DNA of 64,000 nt from Synechococcus sp. CS-1332 (GCF_025127995.1 NZ_JAHLYP010000029.1:1-64000), one strand, 5' to 3'; positions 8,620 to 17,359 are shown, counted from the stretch's first letter. Numbers and translations are program-made. Notes: generated by a model not told the origin, from the sequence alone.

Positions 8620-9639
8620 TCAGTTCCTCACCAGCGCCTGCTCGAGCGACAGACGATCCCGGAGCTCACCGGGAAGGTGGGTCCAGTGGCGGGCGATCAG
8701 GTCGGCCAACTGCTGGCCATTGACCAGGCTGATCCTGGCGAAGCCTTCCTCCCGGGCCGCCGCCATCGCCGCCGGCTGGAAATCAGCGGTGGTGATGTAG
8801 ACGCCGTGGCCGCCGAAGGGAATGAACTGCCGCAGTTCCCGCACCGCGTCGGCGCCGATCCGCGCTCCGAGGTTGCCGCGGTGAAAACGGGCATGGATGC
8901 GGATGCGGGCCGGCAGCGACAGGCTGATGTCACCGCAGGCATCAAAGAAGTCGCGCATGGCCCCGTGGTGCTCGGCCCGCTCCCAGTCTTCGAAGCCCAG
9001 GGCATCCAGCAGATGAACCACAAGCCGCTCAAACTCGGGCGGCGTCAGTTGCATCATCTGTTCGAGCACGATGCGGTGACCCTCCTGTCTGGTGGCCGGC
9101 TGGGCAGAGGCCATCACCTCGGGGCGGCCGATGGCCCGGATGAATTCGGCCTTGTGCTCCACCATGAACACCGTCAGCAGTGACCGCATCCGGGTGTGGG
9201 CCGGTACGTCCAGGAGGGTGCGGATGGAATCCCGGAAAGGAGCGGTGAAGTCGTTCAGCTTGATCGGTTCGGTCGCCCAGGTGACGGGGCGCCTGTGCCT
9301 CAGGGGGCAACCGTCGTCTCCGCTGGGGTCGTAGTAGGGCGTGCCTTCATCCACGACGCCATAGCTGAGCAGGTCGGCATCCGGCGAAGGGATGATCACA
9401 TGGTCGTTGGGCTGGATCTCAAGCAGAAAGCGATGAATCTCATTGACGTAATTGGAGAGCAGGATCGCGCTCTGAAGATCGGGGAAATAGTGCCGGACCA
9501 CCGAATAAAGCTGTTCTCGTGTCTTGACAAGGCCGAGATCTTCACTGATTTCACGCCAGCCGATGCCTACGAAGCCGCCACTGAGGAAATTCTCCGCATA
9601 GATCCCGCCGCCCGCCCGCACGCACCAGACGTTGGTCAT
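8620..9639 (-). CDS. Mrr-type restriction endonuclease-like protein with altered active site
   Basis: A 339-residue protein with two parts. Residues 1-120 form the PUA/EVE-like N-terminal module seen in some Mrr-family proteins (WCVRAGGG, FVGIGW, NDHVIIPSPD, RRPVTW). Residues about 205-325 form the Mrr catalytic domain (LTPPEFERLVVHLLDALGF, then GVYITTADF). In active Mrr enzymes the core is D...(D/E)...QxK; here the usual Q-x-K is read as HAR in IRIHARFHRG, and the DGGID-like loop is RDFFDACGD. It may be inactive, DNA-binding only or differently tuned. No methyltransferase is adjacent. Confidence 0.72.
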   Translation of the reverse strand: MTNVWCVRAGGGIYAENFLSGGFVGIGWREISEDLGLVKTREQLYSVVRHYFPDLQSAILLSNYVNEIHRFLLEIQPNDHVIIPSPDADLLSYGVVDEGTPYYDPSGDDGCPLRHRRPVTWATEPIKLNDFTAPFRDSIRTLLDVPAHTRMRSLLTVFMVEHKAEFIRAIGRPEVMASAQPATRQEGHRIVLEQMMQLTPPEFERLVVHLLDALGFEDWERAEHHGAMRDFFDACGDISLSLPARIRIHARFHRGNLGARIGADAVRELRQFIPFGGHGVYITTADFQPAAMAAAREEGFARISLVNGQQLADLIARHWTHLPGELRDRLSLEQALVRN

Positions 9640-9861
9640 CGCTTCACCCCGGGGGGGCCCTTCAAAGCGCGGCTCATGTCAGACAATCGGGTCGGGACGG
9701 CAGGCCTGCGGGCGCAATGGTGGGGGTGGCTGCAGATACAGCCTCTGACCGGAAGCCTGCGGCAATTGTCGCGAATCTTGCCGGGAAGCGCATCCTCATC
9801 AACCATGAGACGCAGGGAAATGGTCTGATACCTCGGATCTTAAGGCATCACTCACTCTTTC
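9640..9861. other. intergenic stretch without a recognised gene
   Basis: This 222-base gap separates the starts/ends of the Mrr-like and NUDIX genes, both on the minus strand. It is lower in GC at its left-centre and right ends than the genes around it. I see no tRNA, hairpin-plus-T-run terminator or convincing -35/-10 pair. It must hold the promoter of the Mrr-like gene if that gene is transcribed alone. Confidence 0.4.
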
Positions 9862-10281
9862 TTAGTTCTTTGGCCCGAGGCGCTGCACGGCCCGCTCCAG
9901 GGAAGGGGCCAGGCTGCGCCACTCCCGCCGTCTGGGACTCCAGACCTGGCCGCTCCGCAGCTCATCGAGGCTGGCCAGCACCATGTCCTGTCCCTCGTTC
10001 AGCTGCAGCGCCGCCAGGGGCACTGAGAGTGGGCCACGGAAGTAGAAGGCGCTGAGCTGGGCATCGTGGTGCTCGAACCAGAGCGGCAGTGGTGGCGCCC
10101 CCCAGTCGATCTCCTCCTGCAGCTCCCGCAGGATCGCCTGGTCCGGCCGCTCCCCCGGATCGAGGTGGCCGCCGAACAGGCCCCAGCAGCCCGGATGGAC
10201 GATGCCCTCGATGTCGTCCCGCAGCTGCAGCAGCCAGCGGCCCTCCCGCTCCAGCATGGCCAGGGCCACCGCGAAGCTCAT
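9862..10281 (-). CDS. NUDIX hydrolase
   Basis: A 139-residue protein from the ATG at 10281, beginning MSFAVALAML. The Nudix box reads GGHLDPGERPDQAILRELQEE, with the REUxEE helix intact; the usual Gly after EE is Asp here. It hydrolyses a nucleoside diphosphate linked to some moiety X with Mg. The substrate is not evident. Upstream in-frame codons would add 36 Pro-rich residues without domain character, so I prefer the shorter form. Confidence 0.88.
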   Translation of the reverse strand: MSFAVALAMLEREGRWLLQLRDDIEGIVHPGCWGLFGGHLDPGERPDQAILRELQEEIDWGAPPLPLWFEHHDAQLSAFYFRGPLSVPLAALQLNEGQDMVLASLDELRSGQVWSPRRREWRSLAPSLERAVQRLGPKN

Positions 10282-10456
10282 GGGTGGAGGGGCGCCATGG
10301 GGGCGAGTGGGGCGGTCGTTGGGGAGATTCTGGCCAGGCATGGGGGTCCATGCAGGCTGGGAGATCGCCGCCCATGGCGCCTCGTCCATCCGCCCCTAAC
10401 TTCATGGGCAACACCCCTGGAGCGTCGGCGCCCCCGGTGACTGAGATCCTGACCCT

Positions 10457-11281
10457 GTGACCGCCGCCGATCAGGCCTTCCTGGTGCTGCGCGGCGCGAC
10501 GGCGCTGCTCTGTGCTCTTGCCGCGCGGGGCGCGCTGCAACGTGCCGGCCTGAGCGGACAGCCACGGCAGCGGCGCTGGCGGGCGCGGCTGGCAGCGGGG
10601 GTGATGCTGGCTCTCGGGGTGTTTGCCCTCGAGGACGGGGTGGGCGAGGCCCTGGGTCGGCCGGGGGAGCCGCTGCGCTGGCGCAGCTGGGTGTGGGTGC
10701 TGCTTGATCTCTCCATCCCCGCCCAGGTGCTTGCCGCGCTGGCCACCCTGCGCCAGCGCGACAAGCTGGAGGCCGAGCTGGTCGCCGCGGCGCGGCACGA
10801 TCCGCTGACTGGCCTGCCCAACCGCACGGGCTTCACCGAGGCCGCCACCGCGGCGCTTGCCGCTGTCACCCGCGACGGCCGGCCGGTGGCTGGGGCCATG
10901 CTCGACATCGACCATTTCAAGGCCATCAACGACGGCTGGGGCCACGCGGCAGGCGATGCGGTGCTGCGTGAGGTGGCCACGGCCATGCGCGGCGTGCTGC
11001 GCCCGGGCGACGTGCTGGCGCGCGTCGGTGGTGAGGAGTTCGCGCTGCTGCTGCTCGGCGTGGACGCGGAGGGCGCCAGGCCCCTGATCGAGCGGCTGCG
11101 GGCGGCGGCGGCGATGGTGCCCCACCCCGGAGCGCCCGAGTGGCGCGTCACCCTCTCGGGCGGTCTTGCGCCGGTGCAAGGGCTGGGCCTGGCCGCGCTG
11201 GAGAGCGGCCTGCGAAGCGCCGACGCTGCCCTCTACGCCGCCAAGGCCGCTGGGCGGAACCGGGTGATGGTGGCGGACTGA
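10457..11281 (+). CDS. membrane-anchored GGDEF diguanylate cyclase
   Basis: A 274-residue protein starting with GTG at 10457. Residues 1-100 contain about three hydrophobic segments, forming a small membrane anchor. Residues about 110-270 are a GGDEF domain: HDPLTGLPNR, MLDIDHFKAINDGWGHAAGD, the catalytic GGEEF (as RVGGEEFALL), and a C-terminal SADAALYAAKAAGRNRV. An RxxD inhibitory site (RPGD) sits five residues before the signature. It should make cyclic di-GMP and be product-inhibited. GC is about 75%, like the surrounding chromosome. Confidence 0.92.
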   Translation: MTAADQAFLVLRGATALLCALAARGALQRAGLSGQPRQRRWRARLAAGVMLALGVFALEDGVGEALGRPGEPLRWRSWVWVLLDLSIPAQVLAALATLRQRDKLEAELVAAARHDPLTGLPNRTGFTEAATAALAAVTRDGRPVAGAMLDIDHFKAINDGWGHAAGDAVLREVATAMRGVLRPGDVLARVGGEEFALLLLGVDAEGARPLIERLRAAAAMVPHPGAPEWRVTLSGGLAPVQGLGLAALESGLRSADAALYAAKAAGRNRVMVAD

Positions 11282-11504
11282 CGGGCGCCAGGCGCGGCTG
11301 ATCGATGGTGTGGTGGTGGATCCAATCAGATCGGGGCCTTGGGCGATCGGCATCGGCACCATGGCGCCGTCAAGATGACCCTCTCCATCCATCAGGACCT
11401 GCACTGAGGCGTCGGCGCTGCGGCGCTGCACCAGCCACGCGGTACGGCACATCCCATGCGCTCTTCCCCTGTAGACGTTTAAGAAAGCGGTTGAAGCTAA
11501 GAGG
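11282..11504. other. intergenic gap between two GGDEF genes, possible gene remnant
   Basis: A 223-base gap. The minus strand from about 11462 to 11300 reads without a stop as a peptide of normal-looking composition (CRTAWLVQRRSADASVQVL and onward), but it then runs into the antisense of the upstream gene and has no clear start or end. It may be a decayed gene or chance. The last 50 bases before 11505 become AT-richer and probably hold the promoter of the second GGDEF gene. Confidence 0.3.
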
Positions 11505-12440
11505 ATGACTTCCGAAAAGCCCCTCAGGCAGCCATCGACCAAGGAATCTTTGCTTGGCAACCTGCTGAATAAGAATCAGAAGTTCAACGGAGATGTCGCA
11601 GAAGCTGGTGCTGAGTTCACAGCGGTCAGCGAAGTTCTCAGGCAAGACGAAGTTCCTATTGAGGACATTCGGAATGCTCACTCTCAGAATGAAGCCACGG
11701 AGCATAACGTTGCGACTGCCGCTGTCGAGATCACGCTGGTCAATGAAGGCCTTTCTGATGAAGTCCTACAGCGGACAACTCTTGAATCTGACCTTGCTGA
11801 GACGAAGGCCGAACGGGATGACCTGCGCGACGATTTAGCGGACGCTCGTCTTGAGACAGAAGAAGCCAGGCAGATTGCCCTCAAGGACGCCCTCACTGGC
11901 TTGCCCAATCGATTGGCCTTTGACCAGCGTCTTGAGTACGGCCTGTCCCAGGCCGCGCGGCATCAGTGGGGGCTTGCCGTCTTCTTCATTGATGTTGATC
12001 AATTCAAGAGCATCAATGACGCCTATGGCCATGACTGGGGTGACCAGGTATTGCAGATGGTGGCAACGCGTCTAACGTCCTTCTTGCGTGAGACCGACAT
12101 GGTCAGTCGCTGGGGTGGAGATGAATTCGTGTGCCTGTTGCCGGAAGTGAAAAATCATGTCGATATCCTGCATCTCGCGGAGCATATGGTGGCTCGTATT
12201 GCCGAACCCTGCGTCCTTGATGGGGAAGTTCTCAGGGTGCGTGTCAGTATTGGCATTGCCATCTTTCCTGCCCATGGATCTACCGCCGAGACCCTTCTCA
12301 GGCATGCCGATGTAGCAATGTACGAAGCGAAAGCAGCAGAGAAGCGGGTTGTCCTCTTCCAATGTCCTGATGCGGAAGGAGCGCCCCAGCAAGGCGTGCT
12401 CCCTCCGTCGCGATCTGTCGTTCGGCTCCCACCGGCCTGA
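11505..12440 (+). CDS. soluble GGDEF diguanylate cyclase with coiled-coil N-terminus
   Basis: A 311-residue protein with no membrane segment. Residues about 90-125 (DLAETKAERDDLRDDLADAR and onward) are strongly coiled-coil. The GGDEF domain follows: KDALTGLPNRLAFDQ, FFIDVDQFKSINDAYGHDWGD, RWGGDEFVCLLPE, SIGIAIFPAHG and HADVAMYEAKA. The I-site RETD lies five residues before the signature. The base composition is clearly lower than that of its neighbours (about 53% GC in 11581-11640 against about 75% in the GGDEF gene just upstream), which suggests more recent acquisition. Confidence 0.9.
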   Translation: MTSEKPLRQPSTKESLLGNLLNKNQKFNGDVAEAGAEFTAVSEVLRQDEVPIEDIRNAHSQNEATEHNVATAAVEITLVNEGLSDEVLQRTTLESDLAETKAERDDLRDDLADARLETEEARQIALKDALTGLPNRLAFDQRLEYGLSQAARHQWGLAVFFIDVDQFKSINDAYGHDWGDQVLQMVATRLTSFLRETDMVSRWGGDEFVCLLPEVKNHVDILHLAEHMVARIAEPCVLDGEVLRVRVSIGIAIFPAHGSTAETLLRHADVAMYEAKAAEKRVVLFQCPDAEGAPQQGVLPPSRSVVRLPPA

Positions 12441-12645
12441 AGGACGGTCGCGGCCGGATCCCTCGCAGACCGGATGTGCAGAGCTTCAGGGCCGCCACGG
12501 TGCTGGACACCTCCTCGACAACATCAAAGGGAACCCCGGGAGCCTCCTCCAGCTCGAACATCAGCAGATCCGACAGAGACGCTTGGGTCCCCTCGATTAA
12601 CAAGCCTGCCGATCCCCCTGGTCCTGGCCATCCGCCAGACGCGCG
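12441..12645 (-). other. gap with a possible gene remnant on the minus strand
   Basis: From about 12600 back to 12455 the minus strand reads as SDLLMFELEEAPGVPFDVV then EEVSSTVAALKLCTSGLRGI, with codon use and composition like real protein. It then continues into antisense of the GGDEF gene, and the only upstream start is a TTG at 12603. I do not recognise the family. It looks like the 5' piece of a gene truncated when the lower-GC GGDEF gene arrived, but chance is not excluded. Confidence 0.25.
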
Positions 12646-13074
12646 TCAGTCAACCCCGATCAACTGGGCGTCGAGCCCCAGTTGCTGGGCTGCCATCACA
12701 AACGGCGCATCCAGGCTGCAGAGGGTGGCGCCCCGTCCGGCGGCTATCGCCAGGTGCAGCGCATCGGCCGCCCGCAGGGCCGTGGTCCAGCCGCGCAGAC
12801 AGGCCTGGGCATTGCGGAAGTCCTGGGGTTCCACCTCCAGCATCAGAAAACCTGGGGCCAGACTGCGTTCAAAGCCCTGCAGCACCGCCTCGGCCTGCGA
12901 CGGGTTCAGGGCCTTGCTGCGCACCTTGAGCCCGAGAGCGGAATGGAGCTCGGTGGCACTCCAGGGGCTGATCGCCAGTGGCGCTGTGGCCTGCTCGAGA
13001 AAGGCCGCGGCGGTGTCGGAGTGGGCTTCCGGTGTGAGAGCCGCCAGCAGCACGCAGGTGTCGACATAAAGCAT
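12646..13074 (-). CDS. PIN-domain (VapC-like) toxin
   Basis: A 142-residue PIN nuclease starting MLYVDTCVLLAAL. The acidic metal-binding residues are in place: Asp5, Glu in WSATELHSAL, Asp in RAADALHLAIA and Asp in CSLDAPF. VapC-type toxins cleave tRNA or rRNA when freed from their antitoxin. The start codon overlaps the stop of the upstream antitoxin gene (ATGA at 13071-13074 read on the minus strand), the classic coupled antitoxin-toxin order. The RNA target is unknown. Confidence 0.88.
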   Translation of the reverse strand: MLYVDTCVLLAALTPEAHSDTAAAFLEQATAPLAISPWSATELHSALGLKVRSKALNPSQAEAVLQGFERSLAPGFLMLEVEPQDFRNAQACLRGWTTALRAADALHLAIAAGRGATLCSLDAPFVMAAQQLGLDAQLIGVD

Positions 13075-13322
13075 CAGGAGTCGTCTTCATCCCGCAGCGC
13101 GCGCAGGGTCTCCACGCCGCTGGTGGCTTGATGGGGCAGGGAATCCCGCAGAGCCTGGAGCTGGGGCAGGAGATCGCGCACGGCAGGCCTGGGCACCAGC
13201 TGTGCGATGGCCTTGCCGCGTCGGGTGATCACCACCGGCTGGCCGCTCTCCACCGTGTCGAGGAGGCTCGAGAGCTGGGCTTTGGCCTCCGCCACCGTGA
13301 CGTGTCTCATGCTGTTGGTCAT
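13074..13322 (-). CDS. Phd/YefM-type antitoxin
   Basis: An 82-residue protein from the ATG at 13322 (another ATG at 13310 gives MRHVTVAEAKAQLSSLLD, equally plausible). The N-terminus VTVAEAKAQLSSLLDTVESG and PVVITRRGKAIAQLVP form the Phd/YefM DNA-binding fold. The acidic C-terminus LRALRDEDDS would wrap the toxin. It overlaps the PIN toxin gene by the ATGA junction. Such antitoxins usually repress their own promoter, which would lie at 13323-13372 beside the tRNA gene. Confidence 0.88.
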   Translation of the reverse strand: MTNSMRHVTVAEAKAQLSSLLDTVESGQPVVITRRGKAIAQLVPRPAVRDLLPQLQALRDSLPHQATSGVETLRALRDEDDS

Positions 13323-13372
13323 CTCGATGACCAACCCTAGGCCCGATGGTGGGGCATGGCCTCCTCTCCCGA

Positions 13373-13444
<72 letters not shown>

Positions 13445-13519
13445 GGTGTGGCCATTCTGGCGGAAGGGGCGCCGGTGACCTGCGGCCGGTACCTTGCCGG
13501 CAGCGTCCGGACCCCGGCC

Positions 13520-14059
13520 ATGGCCAGCGGCCGCCACCACGATCGCGCCACCCGACGGCTGGCCCTGCCCTTCGGGCTGCTCTGGTGGCCGGCCCTGGGG
13601 CCGGCGGGGGTGGCTGTCGCCACCGGCGCCTTCCTGCTCGGCGGCCTCTGGCTCTCCCCCGACCTCGACACCCGCTCCAACGCCACCCGCCGCTGGGGCC
13701 CCCTGCGGCTGCTGTGGTGGCCCTACCGGCGGCTGCTCAGCCACCGCTCCCTGCTCTCCCACAGCCCCCTGCTCGGCACCAGCCTGCGGCTGCTCTGGCT
13801 GGCGTTGCTGGTGCTCGTCGCCTGCGCCGCCCTTGGGCCCCTGGGCACCCCGGCGCCGGCGGAGCTGCTGCGGCGGGGCCAGGCGCTCTGGGGCAGCCAG
13901 CGGCCCCTGCTGCTGGCGGCCTTCGTGGGCCTGGAGGCCAGCAGCTGGCTGCATCTGCTCCAGGACGGCGATCCGATTCCGCGGCTGCCACGCCCCCTAC
14001 GGGCCCTGGGGCGTCGGCTCAGCAGCAGGAGCCGCCGCTGGCGGGGACAGCGGCGCTAG
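13520..14059 (+). CDS. DUF2227-family putative metal-binding membrane protein
   Basis: A 179-residue protein from the ATG at 13520, beginning MASGRHHDRATRRLALPFG. The His/Asp-rich opening, the WLSPDLDTRS motif and the later HRSLLSHSP and SSWLHLLQDGDP blocks are the pattern of DUF2227, a cyanobacterial and proteobacterial membrane family that recalls metal-dependent YdjM/phosphatase-like proteins. Three hydrophobic segments are visible. Its last 41 bases overlap the end of the convergent arsM gene. Confidence 0.78.
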   Translation: MASGRHHDRATRRLALPFGLLWWPALGPAGVAVATGAFLLGGLWLSPDLDTRSNATRRWGPLRLLWWPYRRLLSHRSLLSHSPLLGTSLRLLWLALLVLVACAALGPLGTPAPAELLRRGQALWGSQRPLLLAAFVGLEASSWLHLLQDGDPIPRLPRPLRALGRRLSSRSRRWRGQRR

Positions 14060-15107
14060 GTGCGGGGGCAGCGGCGATAGGCGTGGCGTCGAAGGGAATG
14101 GTGTTGCCGCAGCCCTCGAACAGGCCGTAGTGGCGGCTGAAATCACCAATGAAGCTGAAGTGGGGCGCCAGGCGGCTTTCGGCCAGCATGCGGAAGGTGT
14201 TGCCGCACACCGGAAACACCCGGCCCGCTTCGATGTGGTGGTGCTTGTCGAAAGGCAGGGCGTAGGGGTGGCCGGCGATGCTGCCGCGGTAGATCACCGC
14301 CTGGCCGTGGTCCTCGCAGGCGTCCTCCAGCGCCTCGATGTGAAACAGCCGGTAGGTGGCGGAGAAGAAGCGGATCGCCCCGGTGCGCCCGGCCAGCTCC
14401 GGGTCGGTGATCTCCAGGGGGCGGTCGTCCACCAGGCGGGCATCGGCGAAGCCGGCACGGCGCGCCAGCCGCAGGAAGTCGTTCCAGTAGAGGGCGCCGC
14501 TGAGGCATTCTCCGTGCAGCACCGGGTCGTGGCGCAGGGCTTCGGGCACGCGCCGGTCGGCGTAGACGTCGGCGAAGAAGAACTCGCCGCCGGGTTTGAG
14601 CAACCGCCGCACCCCGTTCAGCACCGCCAGCTTGTCGGCCGAGAGGTTGACCACGCAGTTGGAGATCACCAGATCGAAGCTGCCGGGCTCCAGCGGCAGC
14701 GCCTCCAGCTGCTCGATGCGGCCCTCCAGGAAACGCACATTGGCGTACCCGAACGCTTCGGCGTGGTGGTCCGTGTGGCGCCTGGCCACCGCCAGCTGCT
14801 CCGGTGTCATGTCGACGCCCACCACCTCGCCGCCGGCCCCCACCAGCTGGGCGAGCAGGCACACATCCCGGCCGCTGCCGCAGCCCAGATCAAGCACCCG
14901 CAGACCCTCCAGCAGCGGCGGCACCACCAGGCCGCAGCCGTAGTAGCGGCTGAGCACCTCCGGGTGGAGGCGGGCCAGCAGGCGGCGCAGGGGCGCGGGC
15001 ACGCTGCTGGCATCGCAGCAGGCACTGGTGCGCAGGTCGGCGCTGCTGCTCAGGGTGGAGCCGTAGTACTCCTGAACGTTGCGGTGGAGGTCGGTGGCGC
15101 TGGTCAT
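14019..15107 (-). CDS. arsM: arsenite S-adenosylmethionine methyltransferase
   Basis: A 362-residue enzyme that methylates As(III) stepwise to mono-, di- and trimethyl forms. The SAM site is VLDLGCGSGRDVCLLAQLVG. Arsenic-binding cysteines are visible at residues 30-31 (TSACCDAS), in VISNCVVNLSADK and in VCGNTFRML, matching the ArsM pattern. The protein ends in GGSCC, an extra vicinal Cys pair often seen in ArsM tails. It is convergent with and overlaps the DUF2227 gene. ArsC and ArsS lie 5-7 kb away on the same strand, which supports an arsenic-biotransformation role. Confidence 0.93.
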   Translation of the reverse strand: MTSATDLHRNVQEYYGSTLSSSADLRTSACCDASSVPAPLRRLLARLHPEVLSRYYGCGLVVPPLLEGLRVLDLGCGSGRDVCLLAQLVGAGGEVVGVDMTPEQLAVARRHTDHHAEAFGYANVRFLEGRIEQLEALPLEPGSFDLVISNCVVNLSADKLAVLNGVRRLLKPGGEFFFADVYADRRVPEALRHDPVLHGECLSGALYWNDFLRLARRAGFADARLVDDRPLEITDPELAGRTGAIRFFSATYRLFHIEALEDACEDHGQAVIYRGSIAGHPYALPFDKHHHIEAGRVFPVCGNTFRMLAESRLAPHFSFIGDFSRHYGLFEGCGNTIPFDATPIAAAPAPSAAVPASGGSCC

Positions 15108-15169
15108 GGGGAGGGGTCTAAGGGCGGGGGCGGTGTGCGGGTTGCGTGCGGTGGGCTGTGGGGTAGGGC

Positions 15170-17359
15170 TCAGCCTTGGCGCCGCCAGGCGTGGTAACGG
15201 CGCAGCCAGGGCAACAGGTGCTCGGGCACCCGCTGCTTCTTCCAGACACCGGCGGCGTACTTGTTGGCCTCGGTCAGGGTGGGATAGGCGTGGATCGTCC
15301 CGAAGATCTTGCCCAGTCCCAGGCCCCATTTCATGGCCAGCACGATCTCGGCCAGCAAGTCGCCGGCGTGCTCGCCCACGATCGTGGCGCCGAGGATCCG
15401 GTCGCTGCCGGGTGATGTGAGCACTTTCACGAACCCCTGCTCGGCGCTCTCGACGATGGCGCGATCGAGTTCGTGCAGGGGGAAGCGCGTCACCTCCACC
15501 GCCACCCCCTGTGCCGCCGCGTCGGCTTCGGTCAGCCCCACCGTGGCCACCTCCGGGTCGGTGAAGGTGGTGCGCGGGATCACCCGGTAGTCCACCTTGA
15601 AGGAGCGCAGCTGGCCGAACAGGGCGTTCACCGCGGCGTACCAGGCCTGGTGGGCGGCGGTGTGGGTGAACTGGAACGGCCCGGCCACATCGCCGGCGGC
15701 ATAGATGTTCGGGTAGATCGTCTGCAGGAAGGCGTTGGTGGTGATCGTGGCGCTGGTGGGAATCCCCAGCTCCTCGAGGCCGTAGCCCTGCAGCCGGGCG
15801 CGCCGGCCCAGGGCGCAGAGCACGGCGTCGCAGGCGATCCGCGCCTGCCGCTCCCCCTGCCGCACCAGCACCGTCACCGCCCCGCCGGGGACGGAATCCC
15901 GCTCGAAGCCGAGCACCTCGGTGTTCAGGTGCAGGGTCACGCCGTCCTCCTCCAGGGCCCGCCGCACCTCCGCCGCCACATCGGCGTCCTCCTTGCGCAG
16001 CAAGCGGTCGCTGCGCTGGATCTGGGTGATCGGCAGGCCCAGCTGGGCCAGGGCCTGGGCCAGTTCGCAGGCGATCGGCCCGCCCCCCAGCACCGCCAGC
16101 CGTGGCCGCTCCAGCGGGCAGCGGGCCAGCCAGCCCCACACGGTTTCACTGGTCAGCAGGGGCACCGCCTCGCTCCCCGGCCAGTCGGGCCGCACCGGCT
16201 CGGCACCGGTGGCCAGGACGATCGCCCGGGCCGTCAGCCGCTGCTCGGCGCCACCGTGATCCCGGATCGCCACGGTCCAGGGATCAAGCAGACGGGCCTG
16301 GCCGTGCAGCACCTCCACCCCCAGGCCCTCGTAGCGCTCGACGCTGTCGTGGGGGGCCACGGCCGCCACCTTGGCGGCCACCCGCTCCAGCACCTGACGC
16401 ACGCTCAGCCGCGGTTCCATCGGCTCGAGTCCATAGCGGTCGGCCCGTCGCAGGCGTGCCGCCAGCCGGGCTGAGCTGATCAGCGCCTTGCTGGGCACGC
16501 AGCCGGTGTTGAGACAGTCGCCGCCCATGGCGCCGCGTTCCACCAGCGTCACCCGCGCCTTCACCGTGGCGGCGATGTAGGAGGTCACCAGCCCCGCCGC
16601 GCCGGCGCCGATCACGATCAGGTTGCGATCGAAGCGGCGTGGCCGCTGCCAGGGGCTGTAGAGCCGCCAGGTCTGCCAGCGGCCGATGGCCGCCTTGGCC
16701 AGCCAGGGGAACAGGGCCAGCAGCAGCAGGGACCCCAGCAGCGGCGGGCTGAGGATGCCGCCGATCCCGCGCAGCTGGGCCAGCTGGGTGCCGGCGTTCA
16801 CGTACACGAAGGTGCCCGGCAGCATGCCGATCTGGCTGGTGAGGTAGAAGCTGGCCGCCCGGATCGGCGTCAGCGCCATTAGCAGGTTCACCAGGAAGAA
16901 GGGGAACACCGGCGCCAGCCGCAGGCTGAGCAGGTAGAGCACCCCATCGCGGGCCACCCCCGCCTCGATCGGCGCCAGCTGGCGGGCGAAGCGGCGCCGC
17001 ACCGGATCCCGCAGCAGGGTGCGGGCCACCAGGAAGGCCAGCAGGGCGCCGATGCTGGAGGCGAACGACACCAGCAGGGTGCCGAGCCCGACGCCGAAGA
17101 TGGCCCCGCCGGCCAGGGTGAGCACCGCGGCCCCCGGCAGCGAGAGGGCCGCCACCAGCACGTAGATCAGCAGGTAGGCGCCCCCCACCAGCAGGGGCGC
17201 CTGCGCCCGCCGCTCCAGCAGGACGCCATGGGCCCGCTGCAGCCCCTCCAGGGTGAGCTGGCGGTGCAGGCCCAGTCCGAAGAACAGGACCACCACCAGG
17301 GCGATGGCGGCGATCAGCAGCAGCTGGCGCCAGCGGGAAGGCGAGGGAGGTGGGGACAT
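15170..17359 (-). CDS. VTT-domain / mercuric-reductase-like FAD disulfide oxidoreductase fusion
   Basis: A 729-residue two-part protein from the ATG at 17359. Residues about 12-240 are a membrane module with the VTT/DedA-type SNARE-associated fold (LVAALSLPGAAVLTLAGGAI and FPFFLVNLLMALTPI). Residues about 245-729 are a class I flavin disulfide oxidoreductase: IVIGAGAAGLV, the redox-active GGDCLNTGCVPSKAL, a second NAD(P) Rossmann LAVLGGGPIACELAQAL, AGDV, and the C-terminal HAYPTLTEANKYAAG. There is no N-terminal HMA domain and no C-terminal Cys pair of true MerA, so mercury reduction is not implied. The gene ends about 60 bases before arsM. Confidence 0.88.
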   Translation of the reverse strand: MSPPPSPSRWRQLLLIAAIALVVVLFFGLGLHRQLTLEGLQRAHGVLLERRAQAPLLVGGAYLLIYVLVAALSLPGAAVLTLAGGAIFGVGLGTLLVSFASSIGALLAFLVARTLLRDPVRRRFARQLAPIEAGVARDGVLYLLSLRLAPVFPFFLVNLLMALTPIRAASFYLTSQIGMLPGTFVYVNAGTQLAQLRGIGGILSPPLLGSLLLLALFPWLAKAAIGRWQTWRLYSPWQRPRRFDRNLIVIGAGAAGLVTSYIAATVKARVTLVERGAMGGDCLNTGCVPSKALISSARLAARLRRADRYGLEPMEPRLSVRQVLERVAAKVAAVAPHDSVERYEGLGVEVLHGQARLLDPWTVAIRDHGGAEQRLTARAIVLATGAEPVRPDWPGSEAVPLLTSETVWGWLARCPLERPRLAVLGGGPIACELAQALAQLGLPITQIQRSDRLLRKEDADVAAEVRRALEEDGVTLHLNTEVLGFERDSVPGGAVTVLVRQGERQARIACDAVLCALGRRARLQGYGLEELGIPTSATITTNAFLQTIYPNIYAAGDVAGPFQFTHTAAHQAWYAAVNALFGQLRSFKVDYRVIPRTTFTDPEVATVGLTEADAAAQGVAVEVTRFPLHELDRAIVESAEQGFVKVLTSPGSDRILGATIVGEHAGDLLAEIVLAMKWGLGLGKIFGTIHAYPTLTEANKYAAGVWKKQRVPEHLLPWLRRYHAWRRQG

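Noticed and set aside
15170-17359. Mercuric reductase (merA)
   Set aside because: No HMA domain, no C-terminal vicinal Cys pair and no mer neighbours; the membrane fusion type is a different subfamily.
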